Source: Fagopyrum homotropicum
Taxonomy: Eukaryota > Streptophyta > Magnoliopsida > Caryophyllales > Polygonaceae
Assembly: GCA_033239125.1 (NCBI GenBank)
Contig: BSWB01000006.1
Span: 33,286,001-33,350,000, forward strand
Reading direction: 5' to 3'
Length of the DNA stretch: 64,000 bases
The position numbers and the translations under genes were made by a program. Shown here piece by piece: positions 45,900 to 56,806 of the stretch. The first letter of the stretch is position 1. Every line of letters begins with the position of its first letter. Under the pieces are notes generated by a model that was not told the origin of the DNA, ran no database searches, and saw nothing but the letters and a program-made list of their open reading frames with translations.

Positions 45900-47060
45900 C
45901 GATCGCCATCTCCCGGGGAGCGTTCCTACTAATGGCATCAACTACCACATTAGCCTTCCCCGGGTGGTATAAGATCTCAAGATCAAAGTCCTTGATCAAC
46001 TCCAACCATCTACGCTAGCGGTTATTCAACTCCCACTGAGTGAATATTTACTTCAAACTCTTGTGGTATGTGAAAATCTGACGCATAGCTCTGTACATAT
46101 AATGCCTTCAAATCTTCAAAGCGTGAACCACAACAGCAAACTCAGGATCATGGGTAGGGTGATTCTCCTCATATGCCTTCAACTATCTCCACGTGTAAGC
46201 AATCACCTTACCCCTCTGCATCAGAACACATCCCAAGCCCAGCTTGGATGCATTGCTATAAACCACGAAGTCCTCAATGCCCTCTGGCTGAGCTAGGATA
46301 GGAGTAGAGGTCAACCTCTTTTTCAGCTCCTCAAAGCTCTGCAAGCACGGCTCGGACCATACGAACCTCGTAGACTTCCTTAGCAAGGAAGTGAGCGGTC
46401 GGGCAATAACTGAAAATCCCTTAACAAACCACCGGTAATAGACCGCCAATCCTAAGAAGTTGCGTACCTCCTTGACGTTCTTAGGAGGCGGCCAAGAAGC
46501 TACTGACTTGATCTTCGCCGGATCTACCTTGATCCCTTTAGCTAAAACGATGTGACCAAGGTCCTGCATGCTCCTATTTGTTGTGAGAGAAAATTAGAAT
46601 GTCATCTATGAAGACAACTACAAACTGGTCTAGAAAGTCGATGATGACTGCGGGCACATTCGTGAGCCCGAATGGCATCACTACAAACTCGTAGTGTCCA
46701 TAATTGGTCCGAAATACCGTCTTGGGTATGTGTTTCTCTCTACCCCTCAGCGGGTGATATCCAAATCTCATATCAATCCTGGAAAAAACTGACGCTCAAT
46801 GAAGCTGTTCCAAAAGATCGTCGATACGGGACAATGGGTACTTATTCTTGATCATCACCTTTTTAAGCTCTCGGTAGTCGATACATAACCTCATTGATCC
46901 GTCTTTCTTCCTGACGAACAGCACTAGTACGCCCCAAGGAGATACACTTGGGCGGATGAAGCCCTTCTCTGCTAACTCCTCGAGTTGTTTCTTCAACTCG
47001 AGTATCTCGATAGGCGTCATACGGTAAGAAGCCTTAGAGATCGGTATCATACTGGGCTCT
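45900..47060 (-). pseudogene. Ty3/gypsy reverse transcriptase and RNase H start
   Basis: Minus-strand motifs in order: MIPISKASYRMTPIEI and LVLFVRKKDGSMRLCIDYRE (47,050-46,860). Then KTVFRTNYGHYEFVVMPFGL with the catalytic FIDDILIFS (46,720-46,580), LGHIVLAKGIKVDPAKI, WPPPKNVKEVRNFLGLAVYY and CVLMQRGKVIAYTWR of early RNase H (46,560-46,185). Frame breaks separate these blocks and a DLM(N)..linker is deleted before FIDD. The order RT, RNase H, integrase confirms Ty3/gypsy. Confidence 0.92.
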
Positions 47061-47176
47061 AGCTCAATGCCAAAGTCTACACTCCTTTGTGGAAGTAAAC
47101 CTGATGGCTCTCCGAAAATGTTGGAAAAAGTCGCAAGCTACTGGAATCTCCTCAAAAGCTGAACTCGTACTATCCT

Positions 47177-47479
47177 TCATGGCATAGCACCAAAAAGCCT
47201 CGTCACCCTGACTGATAAGTGTCGTAGCTCGCACTGCACTGATGACTGTACTAGTCTTCCCGTGATCCCATCCTCTAAGATCTCAACATGGCTTGCATCT
47301 GTAGTTACCGTCACTGTCCTCTTGCCGATGTCAAGAATTGCTCGATGTCGATCCAACAAATTCATGCCCGGAATAACTTTTTCATGTACTAAGTACATGA
47401 CTAAGAAGTCTGCTGGCCTATCACGACCTCCCAATCTAATAGGGTAATCGCAAACCTCTTGTATACCTCTTACACCCAT
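47177..47479 (-). pseudogene. Ty3/gypsy aspartic protease region
   Basis: Contains DFLVMYLVHEKVIPGMNLLDRHRAILD (here quoted around PGMNLLDRHRAILD), which aligns with the D.ILGMDWL..H.A.ID end of plant gypsy proteases; MDWL is changed to MNLL. The catalytic D-S/T-G triad further upstream is not visible. Confidence 0.7.
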
Positions 47480-47539
47480 CGGATAAGGAAAGGTCTCTCG
47501 CCTCTGCGGTAACTAAGGCCAAACTATTTGTGGTTGTTG

Positions 47540-48310
47540 GATCTTCCGGCTCCACTGCACTCCTCAGCTCGAAAACTCTGCCTGAAGCATCTCTGGTGTC
47601 GGTAGTACCACCTCCTCGTCCTCTGCCCTAACGGTGAAACGTAGCTCTATGTTTGGACTTGCCACAGGAAAAGCAAGTCACTACAAGCTTCTCCCAATTT
47701 GGTCGGGTGTATCCAACACCTCCGCAGTTATGACATTGTCGTCCTCTATCGTAACTTTGCTTTGTCCTTTGGAACCTGAGCGTCCTGTTGTCTGACCATG
47801 CCCGAATCCTGATGCTCCAACTTTAGCACTAGCTTATCCAATCTTTTGTCTCTTCTTAAGACCTCCTGTCTGAGAAGCTCTCCTTGAATCCGGTCGATTT
47901 CTACGCATCTTCTTATTGACTCCCAAGCTAAATCCAGATGGTCTGGCCAAAGCTCGACTTCCAGACTTGCTCCATCTGAACTCTACCGTCCTCAACTGAT
48001 TCCACAGGTACTGGCGGTATAGGTGTAGGTCCTCCAGTCCTGATAGCTTCTTCAACTCTTTGCATGTAGTTGTGATATGCAAATACTCCGATGGTCACTT
48101 GACGGGACTCGATCGTTTGTGCTTCGGACTTCTCGATAGTCCTATCCCTTGCTTCGGGAACTATTCTTTCAAGAACTTCTCCAGTGGACGCCTCAGCGAT
48201 AGACGGGTCAGCAGTAAGGCTTGGCCCCGACCTCTAACTAGTGGGGTCCTTCTGCACATCCTCATTTGTGGACGGTAGGTGGAAGGGGTGGTAAGCCCCT
48301 TACTTGCCCT
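47540..48310 (-). pseudogene. Ty3/gypsy gag remnant with degenerate zinc knuckles
   Basis: Minus-strand reading near 47,750-47,650 gives QCHNCGGVGYTRPNWEK and VTCFSCGKSKHRA. The first matches C-x2-C-x4-H-x4-C with H changed to Y and the last C to W; the second keeps C-x2-C and H. The upstream gag is broken by stops. Confidence 0.7.
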
Positions 48311-48602
48311 ATAGTAGATGTAGCTGTAATACGCGTCATCTACTATAAGGATATAAGAATCTATATAGATATAAGGCCACGCTACAGCTAAAGAAGAAGT
48401 CTAGAAAAAACACATCAAGGCCAACACAAAAGAAAACTACACTTCTGAGATCCGCAGAGGTAGTGGTGGTTGCCCGTACAACTATCCCAGACCGACAAGT
48501 TTAAAGCAAAACCCCCTTTTGAAAGCGTAGACCCCTCGTGGGTTCTATTTATTTATCCATCAACCTGTAGAATATTTCGAGTGCCATTGTTGCTAACCTA
48601 GA

Positions 48603-48614
48603 GCTCTGATACCA
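48603..48614 (-). other. Primer-binding site (initiator tRNA-Met)
   Basis: The minus strand reads TGGTATCAGAGC, separated by three bases from the LTR end GGGTGTTACA. It is the exact canonical site for initiator tRNA-Met. Confidence 0.92.
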
Positions 48615-48617
48615 TAT

Positions 48618-50358
48618 TGTAACACCCGATGTTTTGGGAACTCGATGCGTTACTGGCTAGGACCTCACAATGGGTCCCGACCCTCAGAGTAGCAATGACA
48701 CAACGGATCTTACAACAAGGCACAAACGAATAAAAACCAAAACTCAGTATAAAACCAAAGGTTTAAACAAAGGAAGCGTAAAAGACTCACAGCCGAGTTC
48801 AAAACAATGGAAAAAGCAACAACATTAATATAAACCCGATCCCGTCCTATAATACATGTGAACCCCGGGTGTCCACATCCGGATCACTCAGCAGCATCCT
48901 AACATGTGGAACATCTACAACATTGGTATAAACCGTTAGCTAACATTCTAAATATCAAAAAGACAATACAGGCACAAACACACCTAAGGGAAAGTAAAAC
49001 ACGTAATCATGCTCACACTCAGCCGGTTATTATCTTTCATTAAGTTAATCCCTTTACTAATTCACTTATGTTGTCACACGAGAATCACTAGGATCTCGCC
49101 TCTGTCCCCTTTCACCAACAGGAATAGAGCGGATGCATCCCTCTATTACCTGTTGGACAGGTTGCAAGAGCACTTCCCAGTTTCCTCATTCTGAATTGGA
49201 CAAGCGGTCACCGCCCGTTTATAACACACTTGGGCCAATTAAGGTATAACAAGGTCAATCCTAGTCCGGTTATCAGTTATAATGATAAACAACAACACAA
49301 CAAGCCAAAGCAATCAAACGGATATGCAGAATGAAGCTAAGTAAGCCCAAGGGACTTACCTCACTCGAACGTAACTTAAGAATTCGCTAACTGCTCAACT
49401 TCTCAAAGGAAAGGATAGATGCCTGCTCATACAAGGCATCAGGAATCACAACTAAACGAATACTAGAAGCCTACATGCTTCTAGTCTCAATGATCTCTAC
49501 TAGATCTACTGCAGCGTGCTAGAAGTTCCCTACTTCTAGTCTAGATGATCGCTAAAGATCTCAACATGCTAGGAGAAGGATTCCTAGTCTCAAGGTTTTC
49601 AACGAACATCATCAACAACATAGATCAAAGGAGTAAACCACTCAAAGGAATCAACAAGCCACTAATTGGCATTCCCACTAATCATCTAGGTCCAGCCTAG
49701 CATGATCTAATATAAGGAAAGGGAAAAGGAAGCAAGGAAGGAAGCAACTCACCAAAGACGGGAGTTACTGCAAAAGAACCGCAGGAGCGGCAGACAAGAG
49801 ACGCAGGGGCGGTAACTAGGTGCAGCCGCGGGACAGGTAGACTAAATCGCGGTGGCGGTTTCTGGCTTGATCCGCGGGGCGGCGGCGTGTCAAAAACGGT
49901 TGTCGACTTCTCGTTTGACAGTAGAACTTCAACAAAGGTCAAAGCTTGCTTTCTCAACACTTGAACACTGCACAACTCAGCCAGGGGAGCTTGTGAACGT
50001 CAACATATCAACAACGGAACGCTCACAAGAATCAAGACTCGATGCTGATCCTTGAAGAAGAAGGAAAAGAGAAGAACGAAGAACAAAACGAAACAGAAGG
50101 GAAAGGCTTGCAGCAACTCATGAACGTGATGAAGAACTGAGAGAAAAAGACTTACATGTTCAGTAAGGGAAGGAGGGAAACGGCTGCAGCTTTCAGGATT
50201 GAAGAATGACGTATGTAAGAAACGGGAAAAAGAAGAGAAGACAGGATTATAAAGGGGACGGTTGGAAAAGGACGAAGGAAGATTGAATTAGGGTTTAGAA
50301 GGAAGACGGGCCAAAAGCCCATGGATAGAATAAGATAGGATAAGACCAAGATAAAACA
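48618..50358 (-). mobile_element. 5' LTR of the Ty3/gypsy element, 5'-truncated
   Basis: Homologous to 42,280-44,048; both share GATAAAACA at the outer end. The roughly 130-bp GC-rich start present in the 3' LTR (44,049-44,177) is missing here, so no TG end or target duplication can be matched. It has weaker versions of the GC-rich palindromes at 49,780-49,880. Confidence 0.8.
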
Positions 50359-50749
50359 ATCTTATTATGGTAAGTAGTTGGATTAATATATAGGGTCAGA
50401 TTTCGGAAAGAACCATTTTTACAGAGAGGAATGAGAACCTCTAAGAGACGTTGGATTAATATATGAACATGCTAGAATCATTCAAGTAAAGAATCTTATT
50501 ATGGTAAGTAGTTATTATGGAATAAACAAAAGAGATACAAGTTTCCTTTTGTATTTTTTTTTCAAATGAATGTATGGTTCATGAACATAATGTCCAGCTT
50601 AATTAATATTATTTTCATATATTTCATTCTATTTAAATTGTAAAAGATTTTTCATATACTAGCATAAGTATATCAAATGAACGTAATGTTCAAGCACATT
50701 AAATGTATCTTTCGAGTCATGTTGTTATTGTATATATATGAGTTCTCTT
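50359..50749. other. AT-rich spacer with short repeats
   Basis: A 22-bp word (starting ATCTTATTATGGTAAGTAG) occurs at 50,359 and again near 50,491. A segment containing TTTTACAGAGAGGAATGAG (about 50,415) recurs in inverted orientation near 52,865-52,890, suggesting a further unrecognised repeat family around MULE B. Confidence 0.5.
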
Positions 50750-50758
50750 ATAAATTTT
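50750..50758. repeat. 9-bp target duplication, left, of MULE B
   Basis: ATAAATTTT, identical to 52,619-52,627. Confidence 0.9.
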
Positions 50759-51163
50759 GGGTTAATTTGGTAAGTAGGCATTTTTCGGTTTTTGAGAGAG
50801 TAAATAGGCCGTACTATTTTTATATTAAGTAAATATACCCTTCGTTTTTTTACCGTCAAACGCCTCATCAACCCTAGATCTGTAGGAGAGTCGTATTTCA
50901 CCTCACTCTCTTCTTCATCACCCATAGCCGTCTCTTCTTCATCACCCACTGCGGTGAAACACGACGCCATCTCCATCTCCTAATGCGGTGAAACACGACC
51001 CCTCTCGACGCCATCTCCAATCGCCACCCACCACCACAATTGTAGCAACAACCCCTCTCGATGCCGATTGAAGCTTAGCCCTAATCTGGTGGGCTCTCGA
51101 TGTCATTGCAGTTGCTAGATGCTTATCATCCCTCAATACTAAAAGGAGGTAAAGTAGGTAAAG

Positions 51164-51167
<4 letters not shown>

Positions 51168-51247
<80 letters not shown>
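51168..51247. repeat. (AT)n microsatellite, about 80 bp
   Basis: Uninterrupted AT/TA dinucleotides inside Mutator-like element B. Confidence 0.97.
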
Positions 51248-51249
<2 letters not shown>

Positions 51250-51799
51250 CTTACTCTCTTCTTAGGTTGCATAGTTTATGGGCAAAGCAAGGATCCTGTC
51301 TAACTCTCAGTAGATTCACATCACCTTAATTCATATAGTTTTTGACATTTGACTATCAAAGCAATCATTCATCAATTTGTTCCTATAGAGTTGCTTGAGC
51401 ATTGAAAATTTGATGTGATATTAGATTACATGTTTCATGGCGTTCTAGTGTATATTTGATTTTGGAGCTTACTAGTTGGTAGACATTATTAGACAATGAA
51501 GACTTATGTTCATTAACTGTCCAAGGATTAAAACAACAATGTAGAAACAACAATGTAGAAAGAATAATAGAGTGTTGTTCAGTTTCATACTCTTTTAGAA
51601 TTTGCGTATTTGGTCTATCTTTTTCTCCTTGATGTAGTTGATGATTCACTGAAGCAGTCTTGGAAGGCTAGTTTCTATGTTTTCCACAATTGTTTTTTTT
51701 TTGTTATTTAACTTAGCTACTTAATTTCCCCTGTTAAGCTTGTTAATCATGATAATTTGATTGAAATTTCATGGAAAGTTTATGTTTGTTACTATATAT

Positions 51800-52150
51800 G
51801 TGCCTGATAAAACCTGCCAGACTTTCATTTCTTCTGTCCCTTTTGCAAGTGTTATTGCAGCTTCTTCAAGCGAGTCCATTGGTTTGCTTGAGCTCTATTT
51901 GATAAATATCTCTTCAACCATGATTTTGACTACTCCGGTTTCTACTAGTATGTTGCCATTGATGTTGTTTGATGATATTTATGCAAGAGCTTTCATTGCA
52001 GCCTTGTGGTTCATAACATTTCCATCGCAGATCATGTGGATGAGTACCGGAGAAGCTCTTTCAGCCACATAACTATTGTTGATGTGTCCTAGTACTAACT
52101 CACCCAGGTAGTTCGCCATCTCTAGATAGTGCAAGGTTAGAATATTGTGC
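51800..52150 (-). pseudogene. Captured ARM-repeat (plant U-box 42/43-like) gene fragment
   Basis: A single minus-strand frame of about 110 codons with two in-frame stops reads EMANYLGELVLGH, NNSYVAERASPVLIHMICDG, NVMNHKAAMKALA, stop, ISSNNINGNILVETGVVKIM, VEEIFIK, stop, SKPMDSLEEAAITLAKG. The pattern (ELVL..., VA...ASPVLI.M...GN...KAA.KALAQISS...N..ILVE.G....MVEE.F) matches armadillo repeats of plant U-box 42/43/44-like proteins as I remember them. It stays in frame across the two stops, so capture was probably of exonic sequence. It should be non-functional as protein but could yield antisense or small RNA. Confidence 0.7.
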
Positions 52151-52199
52151 CTTGTAGGTTGCAGAATGTGTGCATCATTAACTTGATTCTCTTGTTGTT

Positions 52200-52375
52200 T
52201 AGGTATGTAAATCTCACACGAATTTCTCGTATGTAAATTTCTAGTATGTAAATCTGGTACGAATTTTTTGGTATGTAAATTTATGGTATGTAAATTTCTG
52301 GTATGTAAATTTTTGGTATTTAAATTTCTGGTATGAAAAATTATTGGTATGAAAAATTTCATACTAGAAATTCAT
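52200..52375. repeat. Array of GGTATGTAAATT words
   Basis: Inverted counterpart of the 36,455-36,665 array; about a dozen copies of GGTATG(T/A)AAATTTCT-like units at the right end of MULE B. Confidence 0.85.
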
Positions 52376-52618
52376 ACCATAAAATAAAAAGAAAATAAAA
52401 AAGCAAAAAAAAAATTAAAAAAAAAATATAAATTTAGTAATTAAAATTAAAACTTACACTTATATAACAACTAACAAACATCTATTATTCTTTCTTATTC
52501 TTTATTAAAATAGATGAGTTAATTATTTTTACTTAAATTAAATGAAATTGGTAAAAAAATAATGGGGTACACTTACTAAACACAAAACTAAAAAAGGCCT
52601 AGTAGGCCAAATTCTTTC

Positions 52619-52627
52619 ATAAATTTT
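52619..52627. repeat. 9-bp target duplication, right, of MULE B
   Basis: ATAAATTTT, identical to 50,750-50,758. Confidence 0.9.
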
Positions 52628-53744
52628 TTTCATTCAATCTATTTAAACAATGTTTTTTATTTACTAGCGCACAACGTGCCTTTCTAACCATGTTATTATA
52701 TATTTACGAGATTACTTTTTATTTGTTCACAATTGAACTTACGGTTCATGAACATACAAATGTGTAGAATCTTTTGAGTATGGTAAGTACTATCATGGTG
52801 TAATTAAATGTTCTTATTCAATCTTAATTGTTGATCTATTAAAATTCAACAACTCTTATAGGTTCTCATTCCTCTCTGTAAAATCGGTTATCACCCAAAC
52901 CAATTCCTATATACATAGCAACGGTTATATGATAAGCATCGAAAGATACACAATTTTCTTAATAATGTACATAATAATTACATTTCCTCTTGTAGATGAA
53001 CAAGATTACATCTACCTTTACTATCATTATATTAAATTAATTACCTAATTAATGATAAGGGTTGCACCGATCAAAGTCCTAGTGTTATAGATCGTCGGCC
53101 ATCATTACAAGAGAATTTAGAAAAAACGTAGTCGTTGTGCATGTAATTCATGAACATACTCGTGCATGAACATGTACACATTTCTACATCGAAACGTGTA
53201 GTGAATGTGCACATGCACGTGATATTGCACGCTCATGATCATACACATGCGCAAGCGATGTAACGCACGAGCGGTTGATATATATCATGCACATGTGCAC
53301 GTTCATGATCATGCACGTGCACGTTCGTGTTTTCGTTTAACAAATTATGAAATTTATTGAAGAAAAGAATTATAAAGTTGTTAAGAAGAAAACTATTTTT
53401 TTATTTTTTGACTTTATTCTTGTATTTATATTTCCATTATTCCTTATATTGACTGTGCGATTATTGTATTATACGGAGATATTCTATATTATCTATCCCA
53501 AAATATCTTTATTTTAAAAAATTATTCTTGTAATAATTGTATGATTTTTGCCTAAAATTGCTTATGATGGTCTTTTAATCTCGGACGTTCATTTAATAAT
53601 TCAACAACTCATAAAGGTTCTCACTTCTTACTGTAGGAATGGTTCACGACCATTGGATTAAGTAACAATTGTTCAAATATATTCAAAATTGTCAAGTGTT
53701 CAACTGTATTCGAAATTGTTCAACTATATGATCAATTATTCAAC
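52628..53744. other. AT-rich intergenic region with palindromic patch
   Basis: Holds no gene. The segment 53,130-53,335 is dense in CATG, GCAC and CACGTG words. From 53,660 to 53,744 a unit containing TTCAACTATAT and TTCGAAATTG is repeated; this repeat is the insertion target of the Harbinger element. Confidence 0.6.
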
Positions 53745-53747
53745 TAT
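53745..53747. repeat. 3-bp target duplication, left, of Harbinger element
   Basis: TAT, matched by TAT at 62,132-62,134. Removing the element and one TAT restores TTCAACTATATTCG, which matches the neighbouring repeat unit (TTCAACTGTATTCG at about 53,700), so the duplication is well supported. Confidence 0.8.
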
Positions 53748-53934
53748 GGGTTCGTTCGGTAAGCAGGTTGAATGGGGTATGAGTATGAATGAGGAACTGA
53801 ACCGTAATTATTAGCGTTCGGTAGGCGAAATTTTCATTCAACCACCGATTGAATATGTATGAATGAGCGAATGAATCGTTGATTTCGTTCAACCCGCCCA
53901 CCCCAGTTGAAGCGATTGAATGAAGGATTTATGG

Positions 53935-54215
53935 CGTGTTTACCCCCGATGCCCCAATCCCTTAGGGTTATATCTTCTTTCCTCCTTCCCTCACTTTCCT
54001 CACTCCCTTAAATCCTCTCCATATCCCTCAGTTCCTTCGTCGATAGGAAGAACGGCATCTTCAGAATCATCCCCGTCGGTGAGTAGGTATTTTCCCCCAA
54101 TCCCTTAGGGTTGTATCTCCTTTTCTCCGTCCCTAATCGATTCTTCGTAAGCTGATTGTTCTCTTTACACTTGGAACCGTAGGACTCTGGCTTCGACATT
54201 CCCAACTGCAGGTAA
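53935..54215 (+). promoter_or_regulatory. Promoter/5' leader-like region inside Harbinger element
   Basis: Pyrimidine-rich sequence with two CAATCCCTTAGGGTT words (about 53,957 and 54,100), resembling telo-box-containing leaders of plant genes. Two good splice donors follow: CGGTGAGTAG at about 54,078 and CTGCAGGTAAGTTTT at about 54,207. It lies upstream of and in the same direction as the plus-strand ORF at 55,764, so it may be that gene's first, non-coding exon. Inferred only. Confidence 0.45.
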
Positions 54216-54808
54216 GTTTTTCACTGTAATTTTGTTTCAGATTTATGATCTCTTTCGAATTAGGGTTACGATTGTGTTAGAGCTTTTGTACTGTTGTGTT
54301 AGAGGTTCTCCATCTGAAATTTATAAGGGTTTTTGTTGCATTTCTGACTTATCCATCTGAAAATTAGGGTTACAAAATACACTTAGAGTTTTTGTATTGT
54401 TGTGTTAGAGCTTTTTCATCTGACGATTATGGTTGTGTTAGAGCTTTTGTAGTGTTGGCACTTCTGACTTGTGAGCGCAATCCTGAAAATTGTATGGCCT
54501 CTATTAAGATGCCCAATCCCTTAGTTGTTTGGTACTGTTGGAACTTCCTTATAATGCAGAGTAGTTGTTTGGAGATGATGTATAGATTTTGCAGAGTAGT
54601 TGTTAGGATATGATGTATAGAGTAATTACAAGCAAATTATTTGGATTCTTGGTTGATATATTATAGTAATCAGAAGCAGAACCAATGAACTCAATTGTGT
54701 AGTTTGAAATAAAGGATGTAGTTGCTGAAATTGAAATGAAATGGCTTTTAGGTAGAACTTATAGAGCTGATTCATGTGAGAATAAAAGGAAAACAGTAAC
54801 TTAGTTTT

Positions 54809-55503
54809 TGATGTTTGAGTTTGGTGATATGCTTATTTTATTAATGATGCTACAATTTTGGTTGATATATTGTGTCTATGATTTTGCCCTTAAGTTTCAA
54901 ACATGCAACTGAGTTTTTGATGCTTGAGTTTGGTGAAATTTGATGTTGAAAGCTTAATGATGCTATAATTTTGGTTGAGATTTCTTGTGTCTATGAATTT
55001 GCCCTTAAGTTTCAAACATGCATATGAGTTTTTGATGCTTGAGTTTGGTGAAATCAATGATGCTAAAAGCTTAATGATGCTACAATTTTGGTTGAGATTT
55101 CTTGTGTCTATGAATTTGCCCTTAAGTTATAAACATGCGGCTGAGTTTTTGATGCTTGAGTTTGGTGAAATCAAAGATGCTGAAAGCTTAATGATGCTAC
55201 AATTCTGGTTGAGATTTCTTGTGTCGATGAATTTGCCCTTAAGTTTCAAACATGCAGCTGAGATTTTGATGCATGAGTTTGGTGAAATCAATGATGTTGA
55301 AAGCTTAATGATGCTATAATTTTGGTTGAAATCTTTTGTGTCTATGAATTTGCCCTTAAGTTTTAAACATGCAGCTGAGTTTTTGATGCTTGAGTTTGGT
55401 GATATCAATGATGCTGAAAGCTTAATGATGCTACAATTTTGGTTGAGATTTCTTGTGTCTATGAATTTGCCCTTAAGTTTCAAACATGCAGCTGAGTTTT
55501 TGA
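54809..55503 (+). repeat. Tandem repeat, 117-bp unit, about six copies
   Basis: Units start near TGATGCTTGAGTTTGGTGA and include TCTATGAATTTGCCCTTAAG and AAACATGC. The central copies differ by a few bases. As 117 is a multiple of three, open frames persist through the array on both strands (for example plus: MNLPLSFKHA, EFLMLEFGEIND), but I regard these as by-products. Degenerate ATGATGCTACAATCTGAAAGC-like units (quoted in part) continue to about 55,745. It would lie in the intron before the plus-strand ORF. Confidence 0.92.
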
Positions 55504-55763
55504 TGTTACAATCTGAAAGCATAATGTAATTGTTTTTGATACTTGATGATGCTACAGTTTGAAAGCATAATGATGCTACAATCTGAAAGCTTAATGATGC
55601 TACAATTTGAAAGCATAATGTAACTGTTTTTTATGCTTGATGAGTTTGGTGATATTTGAAGCTGAAAGCATAAATTTGATGTTGAGAGCTAAAAGCTTAA
55701 TGATGCTTGAGTTTAGTGAAATTTGATGCTGAAAGCTTAATGATTTTTATGTTATTGGTAGTT

Positions 55764-56310
55764 ATGTCAAACTCTTCAGCACACCCTTCCTTACCATCAG
55801 ATGCATCATTCTCGTATGAGTTTGATCCAGATGTGTCTGACTCCCCTACAGAGCTTGATTCCTACTACGCTGTAAGCAATCTTACAAACGTTTTCCCTAA
55901 CAAAATTACATGAAGAGATGTATGACACTTTCTGATTTGTCTATGTCTATTGTTTTCAGTTGTATCTTAACGAATTGGAAGAAGAGGTTTATGACAGTCC
56001 CTTGGAACTATCTTCAGATGCGGTCAACCACATGCAACAGGTAGCTCGTAGACTACGAAGTGACAATGAGACACTGATACAAGAGATAGAAATTCGAGAC
56101 CAAAACATGATCAACGTGGAGGCAGCCAACCAGGAGGTGTACGACCATGTGGCAGATTTAGCTTCACCAAACATACAACTATCCTTAAGACTAGAGGAGG
56201 CCAACAGAAGAGCAAGGGAGAATGAAAGAAGGGCTGAAATATTTTTGGTTGTTTTACTTGCAATTGCAGTTTGGTGCATTGCTAAGTTATTCCACAAGAT
56301 AGGCATTTAA
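55764..56310 (+). CDS. Unknown coiled-coil, tail-anchored protein encoded inside Harbinger element (152 aa, 2 exons)
   Basis: Exons 55,764-55,871 and 55,960-56,310, joined across a GTAAGC...TTTTCAG intron, give 153 codons including TAA with no break. Residues 1-36 are Ser/Pro/Asp-rich (SYEFDPDVSDSPTELDSYYA). Residues 37-60 include a related acidic word (YDSPLELSSD). Residues 58-129 are charged and helix-prone (VARRLRSDNETLIQEIEIRD, then LEEANRRARENERRAE), a likely coiled coil. Residues 130-147 (IFLVVLLAIAVWCIAKLF) form one hydrophobic segment followed by HKIGI. This is the layout of a tail-anchored membrane protein. I recognise no family. It lies on the strand opposite to the transposase and Myb genes, with convergent ends 497 bp apart. 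Unlike them it is intact. Confidence 0.65.
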
Positions 56311-56806
56311 TTGTTTTTAGGGCATATTTGTGTTCAATCCTTTTGGGTACTTTAGGTGAATTTATGAATTGAATGTAAGCATGCCATTTTCCGGGGCAGT
56401 GTTTTTGGGTATAGTACATTTTGGGTACTATGTGTATAGTACCACATTTTGGATAACTTTTGTAAAAACAGTTGCATCAAAGTTTTTATTTAACTTAACG
56501 CTTATGTAAAATTACAGACTTTCTTCAAGTACGATTGTCATTCCACAAAACAGTTGTATCAAAGTTACAACTAACACAACACTTATCAAAAACAATTTAC
56601 ATTGAAGTAAGCTTTCTGTCATTCCACAAAATAAGTTTAGCATTGTTATTCTTACATTCAACTAAGCTTGTATGAAAGATCAATACTCTTCACCAACTAA
56701 TGGTACAATTAACTTGCATTCAAGTTAGAAACTCAAGGTTATCTATTTAGCATATTATTCCTTCTGTCATTCCACATTTGAGTTGTTATTGTATCACGTA
56801 CGTCTT

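Larger units (their letters stand above)
50759..52618. mobile_element. Mutator-like element B, Pack-MULE (1.86 kb)
   Basis: Left end GGGTTAATTTGG and right end (inward) GAAAGAATTTGG, with a perfect 9-bp target duplication on both sides. It belongs to the same family as element A but in opposite orientation. It has no transposase. The interior holds a host-gene-like ARM-repeat fragment (separate entry), a long (AT)n run and purine-rich frames at 50,880-51,140 (minus, DEEETAMGDEEESEVKYD) of unknown origin. Carrying a host gene fragment without a transposase is the definition of a Pack-MULE. Confidence 0.85.

Noticed and set aside
42275..50363. Target duplication for the full gypsy element
   Set aside because: Bases beside the two outer ends do not match, and the 5' LTR lacks its first 130 bp, so any duplication on that side is lost.
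50359..50515. 22-bp repeat next to the 5' LTR as a long target duplication like the two Athila-type cases
   Set aside because: Both copies lie on the same side of the element, so they do not flank it.
54975..55522. Long overlapping frames on both strands in the 117-bp array
   Set aside because: They arise because the unit length is a multiple of three; repeated peptide on both strands without a start or splice context.
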